Notes: a model not told the origin generated them from the letters alone. 64,000 nt of DNA from Hansfordia pulvinata (GCA_006538405.1 BJKQ01000001.1:1798001-1862000), one strand, 5' to 3'; positions 11,109 to 24,365 are shown, counted from the stretch's first letter. A program made the numbers and translations.

Positions 11109-14100
11109 TCACATGCCCCAGTGCTCGGCCGGCGGGGGCGGGTAGGACGAGTGGTGGTGGTGCAGCCCGGCGTCCCCCGCGTCGACGCCGTACGCGAAGG
11201 GGGGCAGCTGCTGGGCCGCCGCTGCCGCCGCCGCGCCGTACGCCGCGGGGGCCAGGTCGACCGCGGGGGCCAGGACGCCGCCTGCGCCGGCGCCGGCGGA
11301 GGTCATATCGAATCCGCTCATCATGTAGTCGTCGGGGTGGTGGTGGGGGTGGACGCTGCTCGTCGGGAAGTAAGGGGGCATGCCGCCGCCGCCGTCGACG
11401 CTGCTCGTCGGAGTGTGCACGGCGTGGTGGTGGTGGTGGTGGTGGTGTTGATGGTTTGAGTGGTGCGAGGGGGCTCGACCGAGTGCTGGCGGCCCAAGGC
11501 GTGGGTGTAGGCCATGGCGCTGCTGTGCATGAGGGAGGCGGAGGTCGAGATGGCGGAGGTAGGGGTCTTGAGGGGCTGCTGGGCGAGTAGAAGCCGCCGC
11601 CGCCGCCGCCGCCGCCCCCGACTACAGAGGCGGCGATCTCGGGGGTGAAGTGGCGCTCCGGTAGCGACGAGGGGTTGTAGGCGCTGCTGCTGCTGTCCGG
11701 GGTGTAGTGGCGGTCGGGCGTGGCGTAGTAGGACGAGGACGAGCGGCCGCCGCCGGGGCAGTACCGCTCGCGGTCGCGGATGTCGCGGCGCGCCATGCGG
11801 AAGATGGCCAGCGGGTTGAGGGCGCCCTCGGGGAGTAAGGGGAGGCGTGGTCGGAGTCGTACTCGAGTCTGCGTTTTTTTGCATATCCTGTTAGATGCAA
11901 GCATGATAGGAGGATAAAGGGGGTGGAGAGAAAGGACATCACTTACAGAGAGTTGCCGTGAATGGCACCGCCCTCGACGGCAAAGCTCTCGTGGAGATCG
12001 GCGAGGTCGAAGCCGTCCTGGCGCAGGAGGTTGGACGAGGCCTCGTACTGTTTCATCTGTTAGTCTTTCTTTTTTTCTGTTTTTCTTTTTTCTTCTTCTT
12101 CTTCTTCTTCTTCTTCTTTCTTCTTTTCTGTTTCTGCTACTCACCAGAGACTTGGCCAGGTGGAACATGGGCTTCATCCTCTTGAGGGCCGTCAGGCTGG
12201 GCTGCAGGCAGGCGACGGCGTGGGAGCGGACCATGTCGGGCTGCTTGTGGAGGGAGGAGCCGAGGCCGCGGGAGACGTAGTGGGCGATGAGGCGGATGGC
12301 GTCGTGGGCGACGACGGGCAGGGAGGTGTCGGCGAGGGCCTCGGCGCCGTGGCAGGCGGCCTCCTCGAGGACGGCGCCGACGGCGGCGGCGCTCTCGTAG
12401 GCGCGGTCCTGGGCCAGGGCCACGAAGCCGGCCTGCTCGGCGGGGAAGTCGACGGCGGCGCGCGAGTCGAGCAGCAGCTCGTGCATCGTGATGCGGTTCA
12501 GGTCGCAGCACGTGTGGTGGTACGTCGCGTGCAGCAGCAGCAGCGCGCCCAGCTGCTCCGACTCCTTGCGGATCGCGATCGACAGCCGCGTGTACTTGAG
12601 CGTCTCGGCCAGGCCCTCGTGCCACGACTCGAGCGTCGCGCTCAGGCCGGCGAACTCGGACTCGGGCAGCCAGGGCGACGCCGACGCGTTGGGGTTCTTG
12701 ATGAACCTGTCCGAGTGGTGGTTAGCTTGGATTTTTTTCTTTCTTTCTTTCTTTTCTTTTTCTCCCTCCCCCCTCCCCAAGTCTTTTCACCTGTGAGGGA
12801 ACTCAAGCGGCATGAGACACCCTTGGTGTTGTGGTTGTTGATAGAAGTTTAATAAGGAAACAACTCACTGGAGAACTCGTCGCCTGATACTCAGCAGCCG
12901 GATGAACTGCGCCTGCACATCCAACGTGTCGATGACCTCGCCGTCCATGCTCGACGAGTACGGCAGGTAGAAGCCGGGCTGGAGCGTCTCCACCACGCAC
13001 GGGGTTTGCATCACTATATCCTCCGTCAGCTCTAGTTCATGCAGAGAACTTGAGGAGCCCAGGCTCTGCTCTTTGGTGGCAGATGGAGAAAGCCCCCCTG
13101 CTCCCGAAGCTTAAAAGGCAAAAGTCAAGACAGAGAGACAAGACAAGACAACTTACAGAACTTGCGCTCGCTGCACGGCAGCTGCAGCTTCATGTTGTCC
13201 TCTCTCATCAACGTCAACTCGTCCACGCCGCTGCCGACCCACGAGTCCATGGCGAAGATGGCCCAGCCCAGCCGCCGCCGCGACTCCTGCGACGACCAGG
13301 CCAGCTCGCCTGACGCCGCCGTGCTCGGCGACGGCTCCAGGTTCAGCTGCAGCGCCTGGCCCAGCCTCACGCCGTGGCCCGTGAGCATGAAAGCGCCCGT
13401 GTAGTTTCCGACCATCAGGTTGAACTCGTGCAGCAGAACCGTGGCCTGTACCACAAAAACCATGTTAGAGAGGGGTTTCGGGTTCGATAATGTTAAAATG
13501 ACTTGTGACTGCACACTGTACACGTACCATGGTCTGAGAGATGGAGACATCGTTGGTGTTGGAAAAGCTGCGCACATCCCAGCCCCGAGTCAGCTACTGC
13601 AAGTCTTTCGTCGTCGGTTTGGTTGCCAGCTGGCTTCTCAAGACTCACACCAGGTACTCGGCCCTCTTGGCCCACTGGTTGCCGGCCACGGCCACAATCT
13701 CCTCCGGGAAGACCTCCATGTCCAGGTGCTTCTTGGCGAAGAACTTGGCACCCAGCGCGCAGACGACAAAGACCAGGACGTCGTCGGGGTCTCCGTAGTC
13801 GAGGCTCCGGAAGAACGTGGGCTTGTGGATGAAGCCGAAAGACCGCAGGTTGTGGAAGTTGGCAAAGTACTCTTCGGTGAGCTGCATGACTCTCGTCTTG
13901 GAGGGGAGTTGCTCGGAGAGAAGCCTGCTCCTCGCGTCAGCACAAACAAGGACAAGAGGAGGGGTCGCTCTGCTGAGAAATAGGTAGTTGGGTAGGTAGC
14001 TGGGGTGATCGTACCAAGCAAGGTCTTTGGGGCAGCTGGCCGGCGACTCGTACTCGTCCCCGGAGAGGTCGTGCTCGACGCTCGACCGCTCGCCGTCGCC

Positions 14101-14307
14101 AAAGTCGAGACCGCCCGGGTACGACAACATGTCACTCCCCGTCCCGGAAGCGACTGCGTTCCTGCCCGTCTCGGACGAGATGGCTGACATCCATGCTGGT
14201 GCCTGTGTTGTTGGGCCCCCCCCCGCAGTGTTTCGGTTCCGTGTTAGAAAAGACAGCTTTCTTTTTGTATCTTGAAGGGGAGAAGAGACACACACACACA
14301 CACCACA

Positions 14308-14356
<49 letters not shown>

Positions 14357-14852
14357 TGGGTGGGTGGGTGAGTGTGTTTTTGGGTGTGTTGTGTTTTGTC
14401 ATTGCTCAACTTACGGCTTTGCCTTCGTAGACACACTTGGACCCCTTCTGACGGCACCGGGCGCAGACCGGCCTCTCGCCGGAGCACCGCGTCTTGGAGC
14501 CGCGGCAGCCCTGGCACGAGCGGTAGGTCCGCGACCGCCTCAGGCCGGCCTGGGTGCGGGCGCTGTCGCCGGCTTCGTCGGCGGCGGCGGCGGCGGAGGG
14601 CTCGCGGGGGTGGGCGCGGAGGAGGTGTCTGCTGGCGGCGTTGGGGCAGGGCAGGCCCAGCTTCTCGCAGTTGTGGCAGCCCCGGCTGCCGGGGCGCTCG
14701 TCGCACTTGACCTTGCGCTTGCGGCACAGGCTGCAGCCGGTGCGAGACCTCTGCCTCTCCTTGGGGGAGCCGGCGGAGGGGGGCTGGCTGCTGCCCCTGT
14801 TGCTGCTGGCCATCTTCGATGACTGGCCCCCGTCGGGCGAGAGAGCATGCAT
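11109..14852 (-). CDS. Transcription factor with two tandem Zn2Cys6 clusters, 9 exons
   Basis: Exons: 14852-14415, 14202-14015, 13930-13651, 13593-13528, 13445-13157, 13013-12869, 12706-12145, 12056-11947, 11887-11109. Exon 1 encodes two clusters: Cys 40/43/50/59/62/69 (C-x2-C-x6-C-x8-C-x2-C-x6-C) and Cys 113/116/123/130/133/140 (C-x2-C-x6-C-x6-C-x2-C-x6-C), joined by an Ala-rich linker. Exons 3-7 give a fungal transcription factor middle domain (VMQLTEEYFANFHNLRSFGF; GHGVRLGQALQLNLEP; RRRLGWAIFAMDSWVGSGVD). The last exon is Ser/Gly/His/Ala-rich, probably disordered. Its frame changes twice (near 11600 and near 11460), each time as if one base were missing, in or near GGC and CAC repeats. The 84-nt intron 14014-13931 is also in frame and could be retained. 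A second candidate start lies at 14813. Nuclear DNA-binding regulator; targets unknown. Confidence 0.9.
14203..14414 (-). repeat. Intron 1 with compound (TC)n/(TG)n microsatellite
   Basis: The 212-nt first intron of the tandem-cluster regulator holds an AC run, then about 28 nt of TC, then about 18 nt of TG (plus-strand view, about 14290-14358), giving a long purine/pyrimidine-asymmetric tract. Donor GTAAGT and acceptor CACAG are clear. Confidence 0.85.
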
Positions 14853-17128
14853 GAGTGGGAAAGAGGGGCAGAGGGGGGGGGAGACTCGGCTCGGCTCCTC
14901 GCCAAGGGGAGGGGGGAGAGATGGGGAGTGAGTAGAAAGGGGGAGGGGAGGGTGGCGCCGGACTTTGCGATTCTGCGAATATGCGAGGAGAGGGCTGATG
15001 ACAAAGTTGATAGGCCGTCAAGTCAAGCCTCGGGGTTGCCAGTGGGAAAAGAGGGCTGGAGCTGGAACGACATGCGGACATGCAGCACGGATATGGGGAT
15101 ATTTGAGTCTCGAGCCGACGACCCATTCATGGGGTCCATATGCTGGCCCGACTGACTAACTTGTTGTTAGCAGCAGTAGCAACAGCAGAAGCTGGGCCCG
15201 GTCGATAGGGCTGCCGCCTCGCTATACTCGTAGTCTCTCCCGGTGTTGCCGGCCCAGGGATTTGGGAGGGGGACGGACTAGAACCATTGTGAAGCACGCC
15301 GGCTCGCCAGTGATGCCCCACGTCCGCCGTCCCCATCCGCCCGTTCTTGGTGGAAGCTGCTGCTCCGCGGGCCGTGAGCAGTTGGGCAGGCCAACGAGCC
15401 ATCCTCTGGGCACATAGTCAAGGTACGTACGAGAAGAGTAGGTAGGTAGACCGTCTATTTGGTAGCGGCAGCAGGGCGCTGGTGTGTAGCCTACGACGGA
15501 TATAACCCGCTTCCCTTCGCAGACTGGCGCCGGCAGCCCTCCGCCCCCATCTTGTGTCTCTGTGGGAGCCGCAGGCCGCATTAGTCGGGCGACACGGACC
15601 AGACGGACTGGGCTGTAGCTGCTTCTGCCAGACGCCTCGCCTCGCCTCACCTCACCTCGCCCCCGTGGTAGCCAGCCTAGCCCCGGCGAAGAGCGAACTA
15701 GCCGGCTCGTAGGCTTAGTCCCGGGCCGAGTCTCTCCATGTCTGCCTCTCCCTCTCCCTCCAGTCTCCAGTCACCGGCCGGGCAGGCAAATCCAATCCCA
15801 GGCTCGGATCAGCCTGGCGTGGGGCCCGGGTCGTCTGGATCCTTCAGCCCCGTCTTCAGGTCTCTCGGAGTTGGGCCTCTCTCTGATCAGGTCCTGTGGC
15901 TCCCTGGCTCTCTGGCTCTCTGGGTCGTCCCCCCGTCCTCTGGTCCTTCAGCACCACTCGGATATTCTGTCTTGGGCCAGCCCAGCCCTGGGCGAGCGAG
16001 CGAGCGAGCGGCAAAGAGGATCATGGTCCGAGCTGGGACGCGCGCGTGGGCGGTGCCACCACCACACAGGCTCCCAGTATAGCATAGCATAGCATAGCAT
16101 AGCAAAGCACGGGCAGGCAAGGCGCGGCAGACGAACTAAAAGACGCCTTACTTAGCCAGGGTAGTTTGGGGGCCGTCGTTTTGGCCATGATCGCAAAAGT
16201 TCGTCGAGGTGCGTCCCGCGGGCGTGTCCACGAGTACCTGACCTACGTACGAGCTCGAGCACCTACGGGGATCCGTACAGCAGACCAGCCCCAGTCGGGA
16301 AACTTATTGCGCTGGTGTTCTACCCGGCGAAGGCGGGCGGTCGTGAAGCCATTCCCCAGCACCGCGCCGCAGGGCTTGTTACTAGCAAGCATCCACAGTA
16401 AGGCTTGTCCATGTCTCGCAGTTCTATCTGCGCGCGAGGGCTCACTGATGTTGTCAGAGGTGGAGTGTCTTCCACCGTACATGTTTTTTCTGCTTGGTAC
16501 AGTAGCCCTAGTAGTGGACCTGCCTACCCTCTCTACATGAAGGTACTGCAAGTACATGATTTATCTACCTGAGGTCACCCATGTACTTACAATTCAGAGG
16601 CCAGTCGCGAGTACGTGAGGTAGCTAAGGGAGGGGCGAAATGGGGCCGCACCTTCCCACGCCACACCTTGCGAAGGAAATCTTGCTTGTGCTCGTCCGCA
16701 CGGCAGGCACGACACACGACACACGACACACCACAACGCTCGCCTGGCCCACGCTGGCTATTTTTTTTCTTTCTCTTTCTCGCCTGTCTGGCATTCTGCT
16801 TCGTCATCCCTCGGAGGCAGAGAGAACGACCAAAGACGAAAAAAGCCCTGCCATGAATCCTCTTCACCACCACCCGAGTTGTTAGTCTCGCACTATCGTC
16901 CTCCGCGCCAACGCTACGCCTCAAGCGTGCGTGTGTAGGTATTTGCGGGTGTGCTCTGCTGGGGCTACAAGGCAGACGACACGTCAACCCACCAGCCCTC
17001 CCGCACCTCTCTCGCAGTCTTGCCGCTCACCACGCACTCCGAACGGCGTCCAGCTCGTCCGGGCCGACGTGCGTTCCTGACACTCACTCACGCACGACCC
17101 GGGACCACCACCGCGCCCTGGGTCAGAT
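14853..17128. other. Divergent promoter region between regulator and transporter
   Basis: About 2.3 kb with no supported gene. It holds a five-unit pentanucleotide repeat near 16078-16103 and a GAGC run near 15995. Both neighbouring genes are transcribed away from it, so it probably carries both promoters. Confidence 0.55.
16078..16103. repeat. Pentanucleotide tandem repeat (ATAGC)5
   Basis: Five direct copies of a TAGCA/ATAGC unit, followed by a variant AAAGC copy. Confidence 0.9.
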
Positions 17129-19523
17129 ATGGCCGCAGCCGCCGCCGCCGCCGCCGTCGCGAGGGAACCAAGGATCACCAATGTCTACACGGTCAGCGCC
17201 CTAGCCACCATCGGCGGCTTGATCCAGGGCTTCGACGTCTCTTCGCTCGTGGCGATCCAATCGACACGTCAGGTAGGTCCATGTCCGAAGAGTCCCGTGC
17301 CCCAGAGGGTCGCGAGGGTGGGTGTGTGGGATTCGGCGGCCTTGTCAACCGATGTCCGTCGACCACCCCTCCACCACTCGGCACCCCCTCCGCCTAAGAT
17401 CTATTAGTCTGTAGCTCATCCAAATCTCTACATTTCTCATTTGCAGTACACAGCCTACTTTGGCAACCCGGGCCCCGTCACGACGGGCGCCGTCAACGCC
17501 TGCATGGCTGGTGGTTCTCTGCTGGGCTCGCTGCTATCCTCGTGGACCGGCGATCGCCACGGTCGCCGCGACACGTTGTTCCTCGCCGCTGCCGTGTTTG
17601 TCGCAGGCTCCGCCGTCATGTGCGCCGTTCAGAGCCTGCCCATGCTCGTCGCCGCTCGCGTCATCAACGGCTTCGCCGTTGGCATGCTCACAAGCCAGGC
17701 CTCCGTCTACCTGGCCGAGATCAGCGAGCCGTCCTGCAGGGGCCGCCTCATTGCGCTGCAGCAGTGGATGATTACTTGGGGCGTAAGCAAAATAACAACA
17801 ACAACCCTGTCGTGCTATTTGGTTTGATCTGCTTGTTTGTCAGTTTGTCGGCTTTTCTCGGCTCCGCCATGATTCCCCAGTCCAGTACAGCCCAGTCTCT
17901 CTCTGGAACAATCAGTGTGCAGCATCTGATCTGTGGTTGTTGTCTTCGCCAAGTACATCGAATGGTCGGGGTGAGTGCGGTGAGTCGTGGGCTAACGGCT
18001 TCCGAATTTCCATCTTCAGATCCTCATCATGTACTTTGTCTCCTACGGGACGTCATTCGTGCCGGAAACGCCTCGTTCCGACTACCTTGGGCCTGCAGAT
18101 GGTTCCGGCATTGATCCTCTTAGCTTGCCTTCCTTTGATGCCGCGATCCCCCCGTTGGCTCGCCAGTCAAGGCCGCTGGGATGAGGTCTTGACTGCCCTC
18201 CTTTCGCTCCGGAACCGAGGCAGCTCCAACATTACGCACGAGATGCAGCAGATACGCGACAGAGCCAGGTAAGGCATAGTCTCCGAGAAGTTTCCGACAG
18301 AGGCAGAGACTCGAGAGATACACACACACGGGAGAGACAACGAGAGCGAGAGACTCGCGGCCCAGCTCCACGACGCCCGCTAGTCAGAATACCACTAACG
18401 ACGCCTTGCTCAGATTGGAATCCGAGTATAGGAGCACAGGGTGGGCTGAACTATGCACCAAGCGGAACCTTGTCCGGTTCACTGTGCCGTCTTCACCCAC
18501 ATCTGGGCCCAACTATCGGGCTCCAATGCCCTCATGTACTACATTGTTTACATCTTCCAAATGGCAGGCCTGACGGGAGAGGCGGCCCTGCTGTCGGCCT
18601 CGATACAGTACGTCGTCAACGTGGTCATGACAGTCCCGGCCCTCTTGCTCATCGACCGCCTGCCGCGGCGGTGCGTCATGATGGGAGGCGCGCTTCTCAT
18701 GGCGGCGTGGCTATTCGCCACCGCCGGGCTCATGGCCAACTACGGCCGGCTGGTCCCTGAAAGCTCGCGGCGCTCGCCTGTCGTCTCCTGGGAGGTGTCA
18801 GCGCCAGGCCCGTCCAGAGCCATCATTGCCTGTTCCTATCTCTTCGTCGCCACCTACGCTTGCACATGGGGGTAAGTCTGCAACCCGTCCACCACGGAAC
18901 CTTTGTTATTCCCGGGCGGAGGGTGGGGTAGGAAGGCTACTAGGAATAAGATATGCAAGAATAGCCTTCTGATGACATGGCTCTCTAACACTCCGAAAAA
19001 CGAAACAGGCCCCTAGGATGGATATACCCTGCTGAGGTCACCCCACTACACATCCGCTCAAAGAGCGTGGCCCTGGCCACCGCCTTCAACTGGGCCTGCA
19101 CCTTCTCGCTGACCTTCTTTACGCCGCCGGCATTCCAGCACATCCAGTGGAAGGTGAGGAGCTTGGCCATCCAGCTTATGAAAACATGGTCTCTGACCCC
19201 ATAACCCGCAGACCTATGTGATCTTCGGCGCCGTGTGCGTGGCGGCCTTTGTCCACGTGTTCCTCTTCTTCCAGGAAACCAAAGGCAAATCGCTGGAGGA
19301 AATAGACGCCCTATTTGACGACAACGTGCTGGCCATGAGGCGCATCTACGGACGAAGTAGCCGTCGCTCGTGTGACACCGACACGCGGGAGGCCCTGCGC
19401 GAGGGCCAAGGTAGTATGCGGAGCCCCGGCCGAGGAGGAGCGGCGGCGAGTATAGGCAAGGCAGTCTATGGTGAGAGACAGGTGCGCAAGATCTCCATTG
19501 CGAGCAAGTTGAATACTGGGTAG
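17129..19523 (+). CDS. MFS sugar-porter-family transporter, 6 exons, three frame breaks
   Basis: Exons 17129-17272, 17447-17782, 18020-18268, 18414-18871, 19009-19153, 19212-19523. Family marks: GGLIQGFDVSSLVAIQ in the first helix, DRHGRR in the loop between helices 2 and 3, PRSPRWLASQGRWDE before the central loop, and QETKGKSLEEID after the last helix (the PETKG signature). About 12 membrane helices are expected; the protein would take up hexoses or related small molecules at the plasma membrane. Three places need one extra base to keep frame: near 18060 (TSFV to AGNASF), near 18090 (LPW to GLQMVPA) and near 18482 (NLVRFT to CAVFTHIW). With three added bases the total length is exactly a multiple of three and every splice phase fits. 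Either a recent pseudogene or assembly deletions; there is no premature stop apart from the shifts. Intron 2 is long (237 nt). Confidence 0.9.
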
Positions 19524-21146
19524 TTGATAGTCACTTGTCACAGATCCGAAATAGAATAGGTCAGCCTGGTCAGGAAGGATAACAGGGCCGCGGGCCTGCG
19601 ATTCCCCTCTGCGCCTAGCGCCGCTTTAGACAGCTCTCTAGTGAGTATAGTCGTCTGCCCTATGGCCACCTGCGCATCCGCGGAGACGGTCAACTACGGT
19701 AGAGATGTGGTGGCGGTGGGAGGGGGGAGGGGCCGCCCGGACTTCGGACAAGTTTTGCAAGTCCAGGCGTGCGATGCATCATGCTAGTGGACGGGTCCTG
19801 TGGGAGACGTCATGGAGAGAAAGCCCCCGCCGCGGCGCCGCCCATTCATCTCTTGCACAATCACAATCCCACGACGGCGTGGCCCCGCGGACGCCCTGTA
19901 GGCTCTCGCTCCCTGCCGCCTTGGTGGGCTACGAGCAACAAGGCGTGAAGCTAGCCCGGGGTTGGGGTCCGTCGCCTTGCCTGAACCTGTCATTTGGGGG
20001 GGGAGCCGAAGGCCGCCTTGCCACCCCGGCCCACACGACCTTGATCGGACTCGCGGTCCCTGAAGATCTCGGGCGGAACATTGCCTTTTAAGGGAAACGC
20101 TTTCGGTCCAACCTAAACTTGGTCGGCACGGATGAGCAGCGCTTTTCCACGTTCTTTCGCCACGCGGGTTTTTCTAGCTCGTCCTCCGTTGGTCAATGAC
20201 ACTCCCGGGCCGGCACATGCGTCCCGCGTCAAGTTTTGCTGACAGAGACTCTCGTGACTCTCGTCCGAGCAGGCCACATGTGCCTTATTCATCTCCTACC
20301 ATGTGCGCCCCCTCGATGGTTTCTCGGGCTTTCCCAGTATGGAAGGGGCTGAGAGCTCTGGCTTGCCGTCACCACTACTCACCAGTCAGACACGCATACA
20401 GACTCTCACACACACACAGAGAGAGAAAGAGAGTTCAAGCACAGCCATCCTCATTCAGAAGGAGGAGGAGACGAGATGTAAATGCGACTCGGCCCACGTC
20501 TTTCCCTTCCAAAACACACGAGGTTCCACCCACGCCCTCCCGGATGGCAGGGCATCAAAAGTTGCCATCGTCCGTCCGGGCGCAAGCCTCGGACGTTTCC
20601 ATAAACAGGACCAGGATGTCTTATATCCGAGGGGCCGCTACCTGACAATTCACCTAGCTTGCATTGAGCAGCATAGGAAACTCGCGGTAGGGCAAGACGA
20701 GTACCTACCCACTCGTAGCGGCGGCGCCCACATCCCGGACCCTCTATACACCATACCAGTAGGTAATCAAGCTCGCTCATCACGTACGAAGCGCCCTACC
20801 TACCACCAGTACTCTAGAGAGTAGGTTGGGTAGTCTTTCGTTTCGGACAACAAGAAGACGGAGGGACGGCGCCGGCTGGCCTCTCCACAACGGCGCGCGA
20901 TCCCAACTCCGAGTTTGCTCCGCGGGCGGGCCGGCGGGCGGGCGAGCGAGCGAACGACGCATCGTAATCGTTTCGCCACACTGGTACCTATTTTAGTGGC
21001 GCGACTATAACCCTATCAAGGGGGAGAGGGAACAAGAGCAAGAAAGCGCCCCACGGGTCCACGGGCCGACAGAGCGAGGCGGCACAGGGGGAAGGGAGGT
21101 TGGTTCTCGGCCCGAGCAGCAGCGCGCACAACGCACGAGGACTCAC

Positions 21147-21147
21147 A

Positions 21148-21178
<31 letters not shown>
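21147..21178. repeat. (AC)n microsatellite
   Basis: An almost perfect dinucleotide run of roughly 14 units in the gene-poor region. Confidence 0.9.
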
Positions 21179-21181
<3 letters not shown>

Positions 21182-22571
21182 GGACGGGGGAACGGTCTGT
21201 GTTCTATCTCGCACCGGAGAGCCCGTATTCGTTAACTGCCTCTTTTTGAATTAAGCTTCGGTCGTCGGTGGTGTTTCCCCGTGCCGTCTGTACACACACC
21301 CCTCCTCCCTTCCCCAATCCTCTATCTGGGTAGTATCACTATCACGCTATCAGCGTCCTCCCCTTAGCTGAGAGCGACCGTCCGCCTCACCTGACACCTG
21401 AGCACGACAGGGTGAACCGTTATAGTCGGCATTCTGCGCAACTGTGATTGCTTAAGGTACATATCTTGTCAGTGGTCATGGCTGCCAGGTGCCTCACCTT
21501 CCTTTACCTTTGCTATGGCTTGTCTTAGGGTATCATTGGTTATGCCCACGCTCTCTTGCACGCGGGGCAACGCCCGAGCCCGCCCCTTCTCCTCCCCCCC
21601 ATGATCCATCCCTTAGTGTAATCACTTCCGTGAGTTCTTCGTCGGGACGGAGGGCCCCCTCTATGCTTGCTCTTTTCCTGGCCCTCTTAAAGAATTTCCT
21701 TGATTTCTATTTATTCATTCATCCATGCTACTGTCTTTGCGTGCGTCGGGGCCCTCGCGTGTGGCGCTGAGCCGAGGATACCAAGGCTCGCCACCTGGAA
21801 CTCCCGTCTCCCGTCGGCGCGCTTGACGTCCCCCGTTCCTGTATCAAAGGTTTGCGGGCTAACCCTCGGGTGGCGAACGAGAGTGGAGGGGGGGCAGGCA
21901 AGACGAGAAAGAGTTTGCGAGACCACCACGCCCCTTCCGACGCCGGGAACCACAGAGGGTTTAGCTCAGGTACGGACGGGGAGAGAGGGAGAGAGAGAGA
22001 GAAACGGAGAAGAGCTCACCCCGTGGGCGTCCCAGGAGCGCTTCGAGAAGACTCGGCGCAGCTCCCAAAGTTCCAACGAGTGCGGACGTGTCACTGGGAG
22101 TCTTGAGAGAGATTCCTTCGCGGCTCCTCCAACGACAGCATCATCAGGGCTCGAAGGGGGGGGGCGCTTGCAGCCCGGCCAATCCATCCCGCCCGAGCTT
22201 TGGAGCAACGCGTACGTATCACGCTGCATCTGCTTTGACGCAAGGGGAGCAAGAAAAAAAAACCCCATCCAGGGCATCGCTGTCTCCGAGAATGGGCCAT
22301 GACTTCCCACTCCAAAGCGGAAGGCTTGTTAGCCGACGGGCCGCTGAGCCAATGGCGAGTGGGTGTTTCGATCTGATCTGCTCTGTTCTGCTCTGCTCTT
22401 CTTTGCAGCGTTCTGGTTTCTCGTCCCTTTCGTCTCTGCCTTTGCCTTTCTGCGCTTTTGCCTCGGCCTGGCCCCCCCAAACCTCAACTCGTAATGCGAG
22501 CTCGAGCTGCTGCCGCCGCCAGGATCCACGGCTCGACCACGCGCTTGTTAATTCTGGGCGATGAGAGAGTC

Positions 22572-22587
22572 GGGGGGGGGGGGGGGG
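22572..22587. repeat. Poly-G tract, 16 nt
   Basis: Uninterrupted G homopolymer on the plus strand. One of eight long G/C tracts in the gene-free parts of the window. Confidence 0.9.
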
Positions 22588-23262
22588 TCTGCTCGTGCTC
22601 GGCTTCGGCTCCGGGTATGACACTGCTGCGTCTTGCCTCCTTGTTTGAAATCCTCACGACTTTCAAGGAGCGGCGGCTTTGCGGGGAGCTGTCGGCTTGA
22701 TGCGGATGCCAACGGTATCCCCTACGAGCGAGCCAGGTTTTGTCTGACGACCTACGGGCCAGTGAGTGTCCAGACCTATCGAATCTCGGAATAGCATTCG
22801 TCTTGTGTTCTTATGCGGATGATCGTGGGCTGTGACCTGTCTGTTCAGAATATAGGAAAGCCGTGCAGAACATCCGTCAGAGCTGGAGCGTTTGCAAGGC
22901 GCGCATGGATTTGTCATGCGCAGCTGGGATCCGACTGACTTATCGACGACCCACGGGGCTGCCTTGCTCCGTGCTGCAAGATGGCCTTGCCTGCTTACCT
23001 ACCTCACCTTACCTTACCTTACCTTAGCTAACCTAACCTACGTATCCGTGTTACCACCCATTCGCCGTGCTCCATGGCGAGCAGGCGTGGTACCCGGCGG
23101 CGGCGAACTAGCTACCTAGGCAGGTACTCGTGTGTAGGTGGGAGGCTACGTTTTGCGGCGCTAGGTTCCCTAGTCGGTTTCGGTTCTGGCTCTGGGCTTC
23201 GGGGTTGTTGAAGCCCGGAGGTCCCGCCGATGGGGGGAAGGCAGATTTGATAGGATCTGTTT

Positions 23263-23282
23263 GGGGGGGGGGGGGGGGGGGG
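23263..23282. repeat. Poly-G tract, 20 nt
   Basis: Uninterrupted G homopolymer. Its true length is uncertain because such runs are hard to sequence. Confidence 0.9.
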
Positions 23283-24349
23283 ATCTACGCTTGCCGTGCC
23301 AAGACGAACTGCCCCGACGAGCTCTCTTCTCTTCTCTTTCTCTCTCGCTCTCTGTCTCTCTCTCATATACAAAGCTGCTGCTGACTAAGAGACAAGGGCT
23401 TCTAAGGCGTTATGACCAGCCTGCGAGTGAAGTTGTCAAGTGACAAGGACAAGACCACGCCGGCCGGGTCTCTTCGGAAATCTAGTTCGACGCCGAGTCA
23501 CTCACGCCCATCGGTGCGGTGCCCGAGACTCGAGAGTTAGACCGTTGTTCCCGGTCTTCTTTCTCCTGCCACTCAAAGATGGAAGAGGACAGGGACGGAC
23601 AGATCGATGGGGCATGTGCCGCTGCCGCCTCGTCGGTCGAGGTGGCGAGGAAGACACCGAATACTCCGCGGAAGAACACGAATACTCGCTCCCTGCGAGG
23701 ATTCCTTGCTGCTAGAGCCCCCCGTCCGCGGGTTGGTCTACCGGCCTGGAACTACATCAGACCACCAGAGTGCGTCAGCGACGTTAGCCGGTGGTCCCGC
23801 CCGGGCTAGGACTGAATAGGTTGCCGCTCTCGCGCGCGCTATAGGGTGGGGTCTCTTCTTCTTCTTCTTCTTCTCCTTCTTCTCCCTCTCTATTATAGTC
23901 TTGTCCCTTTTTAAAATAGCTTTTAACGAGTGCTCGTACGAGCTTTATGAGTAGCTCGAGGGTGCGAGATCCGCGGTGCGGTGCAACGACGACCCGAGAA
24001 CTGCCCCTTCCAAGTTCTCCCCCCTCCCCGGTGTGTGGCGGCGCGCGCCAGTGACGAATGAGGCAATGAACGATATCCGGCCGAGCCCATTTGGATCTTG
24101 TCCCGAATCGCAGAATCCTTTGGCTTCGGCAGGCTCGCCACCTTGCAAATCATGCGCCGGCCTGGGCCCGTCTACTCGTAGCCCTGGCCTGTGTCAGGGC
24201 TCCTCAGGTATTTGTCAATGACAGGTCCCCCCCGTCTCGTCCCGCTTTGGGGGCGGAAAAAAGGGGGGCGGGGGAGCGGGCGGCCCAATTTGCTACTCGC
24301 ACCTTACTGTAACTTGCCATGTATTGTCATCACTGCGGTAGCAAAATAG

Positions 24350-24365
24350 CCCCCCCCCCCCCCCC
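24350..24365. repeat. Poly-C tract, 16 nt
   Basis: Uninterrupted C homopolymer. Confidence 0.9.

Noticed and set aside
10972..12780. Single 602-codon frame over the 3' end of the same regulator
   Set aside because: It crosses introns with clear donors and acceptors and includes Arg/Lys repeats from intronic purine runs.
13645..15126. Single 493-codon frame across the tandem-cluster regulator
   Set aside because: It reads through a microsatellite-bearing intron and in the wrong frame over the zinc clusters; only its last 150 residues belong to the gene.
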